Assembly (NCBI GenBank): GCA_003641465.1
Contig: QNAJ01000059.1
Location: 1 to 7,707, forward strand
Reading direction: 5' to 3'
DNA length: 7,707 bases
Source of the DNA: Verrucomicrobiota bacterium
Lineage (GTDB): Bacteria > Verrucomicrobiota > Kiritimatiellia > B70-G9
Every line of letters begins with the position of its first letter. The stretch's first letter is position 1. The notes under the pieces are model-generated. The model saw only the letters and a list, made by a program, of their open reading frames with translations. It did no database searches and was not told where the DNA came from. This document shows, piece after piece, positions 7,304-7,707 of the stretch. The translations under genes and the position numbers were made by a program.

Positions 7304-7707
7304 TCACCCCCAGCAGTGCGGGGCGGCGGAGAACCCCTCGATCCTGAGCAGAATTTCCTTCCACCCCCGTCCGGAGCTGTACCCGCCAAGATCCCCGCAC
7401 CGGAGAATCACCCGGTGACAGGGGATGAATATGGGGAGCGGGTTGGCCCGGCAGGCTGCGCCCACCGCCCGAGTGGCGCGAGGAAAGCCGATCCTCTCCG
7501 CCAGCTCACCGTAGGTGAGCACTGAACCGCGGTGTATCCGCATCAGCTCCCGCCATACGCGCCGCTGAAACGCGGTTCCGCCCCGAAGATCCAAAGGCGG
7601 AAGATCCGCATCCTCTCCGCGAAACACTCTAGCAAGGTACTCGACACCAGCGCGAAGAAAGCCGGCCTCGCGGCCCGCCGCCGATACTGAAAAAGTTCTT
7701 ACGACCG
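7304..7707 (-). CDS. O6-alkylguanine-DNA alkyltransferase (MGMT/Ogt type), 5' part beyond the window
   Basis: The frame is open on the minus strand from the right edge to the TGA at 7304-7306, giving about 134 visible codons. The family's DNA-binding and active-site domain is complete: PPLDLRGGTAFQRRVW, then a helix-turn-helix region with TYGELAERIG and RAVGAACRANP, and the active site IPCHRV. The cysteine codon (7418-7420) would accept the alkyl group from O6-alkylguanine in a suicide repair reaction. Cys rather than Trp at this position separates it from alkyltransferase-like proteins. The end (GGYSSGRGWKEILLRIEG) is also typical. A GTG at 7625-7627 could look like a start, but family-like residues (AGVEYLARVFRGED) continue upstream, so it is an internal valine and the true start lies past 7707. 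Members are usually about 160-180 residues, so some 30-45 are missing. It converges on the operon with a 27-base gap. Confidence 0.93.
   Translation of the reverse strand, partial: VVRTFSVSAAGREAGFLRAGVEYLARVFRGEDADLPPLDLRGGTAFQRRVWRELMRIHRGSVLTYGELAERIGFPRATRAVGAACRANPLPIFIPCHRVILRCGDLGGYSSGRGWKEILLRIEGFSAAPHCWG

Noticed and set aside
7277..7327. GCCGCCCC (7277-7284) and GGGGCGGC (7320-7327) as a possible terminator stem between the converging genes.
   Set aside because: The loop would be about 35 bases, half of the stem lies in the alkyltransferase coding sequence, and no T-run follows on either strand. In GC-rich sequence an 8-base match like this is weak evidence.
7304..7627. A complete 107-residue alkyltransferase starting at the GTG at 7627.
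   Set aside because: The frame stays open to the window edge and the upstream residues fit the family, so the gene is longer and cut by the window end.

Overview
This GC-rich window (no N's, coding on both strands) reads as bacterial chromosome. It holds seven protein genes and no sign of RNA genes, CRISPR, insertion sequences or phage. My best guess at origin is a member of the PVC superphylum (Verrucomicrobiota/Lentisphaerota/Kiritimatiellota type). That rests on remembered resemblance of the large TPR-like protein and the two permeases to clusters in those bacteria, so it is inference only.

Layout. Bases 91-1572 (minus) encode a DPM1-like family 2 glycosyltransferase fused to a C-terminal class I SAM-methyltransferase-like domain whose SAM-binding motifs look eroded. 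A 221-base divergent intergenic region (1573-1793) carries a good sigma70-like promoter candidate reading right and a weaker one reading left. From 1794 to 7276 (plus) runs a tight five-gene block: a single-domain response regulator, ABC-2 permease A, an ABC ATPase, ABC-2 permease B with a large extracytoplasmic insertion, and a membrane-anchored TPR-like helical protein. Junctions are +20, +3, -26 and -4 nt, so one operon is very likely. Converging on it, and running off the right edge, is the C-terminal part of an O6-alkylguanine-DNA alkyltransferase (7304 to beyond 7707, minus).

How the genes fit together. The ATPase and two dissimilar permeases that share an E-L-L-x-S-K-P motif form a plausible heteromeric ABC-2 exporter. 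The last gene overlaps permease B by ATGA and is probably an accessory subunit with a single N-terminal membrane anchor. The receiver-only protein heading the operon has no DNA-binding output and no kinase beside it, so it may signal through protein contact. The substrate cannot be read from sequence. The neighbouring glycosyltransferase suggests envelope glycans, but it is transcribed divergently and the link is weak.

The items most worth a second look are the possible undescribed five-gene exporter module and the degenerate methyltransferase half of the glycosyltransferase fusion.
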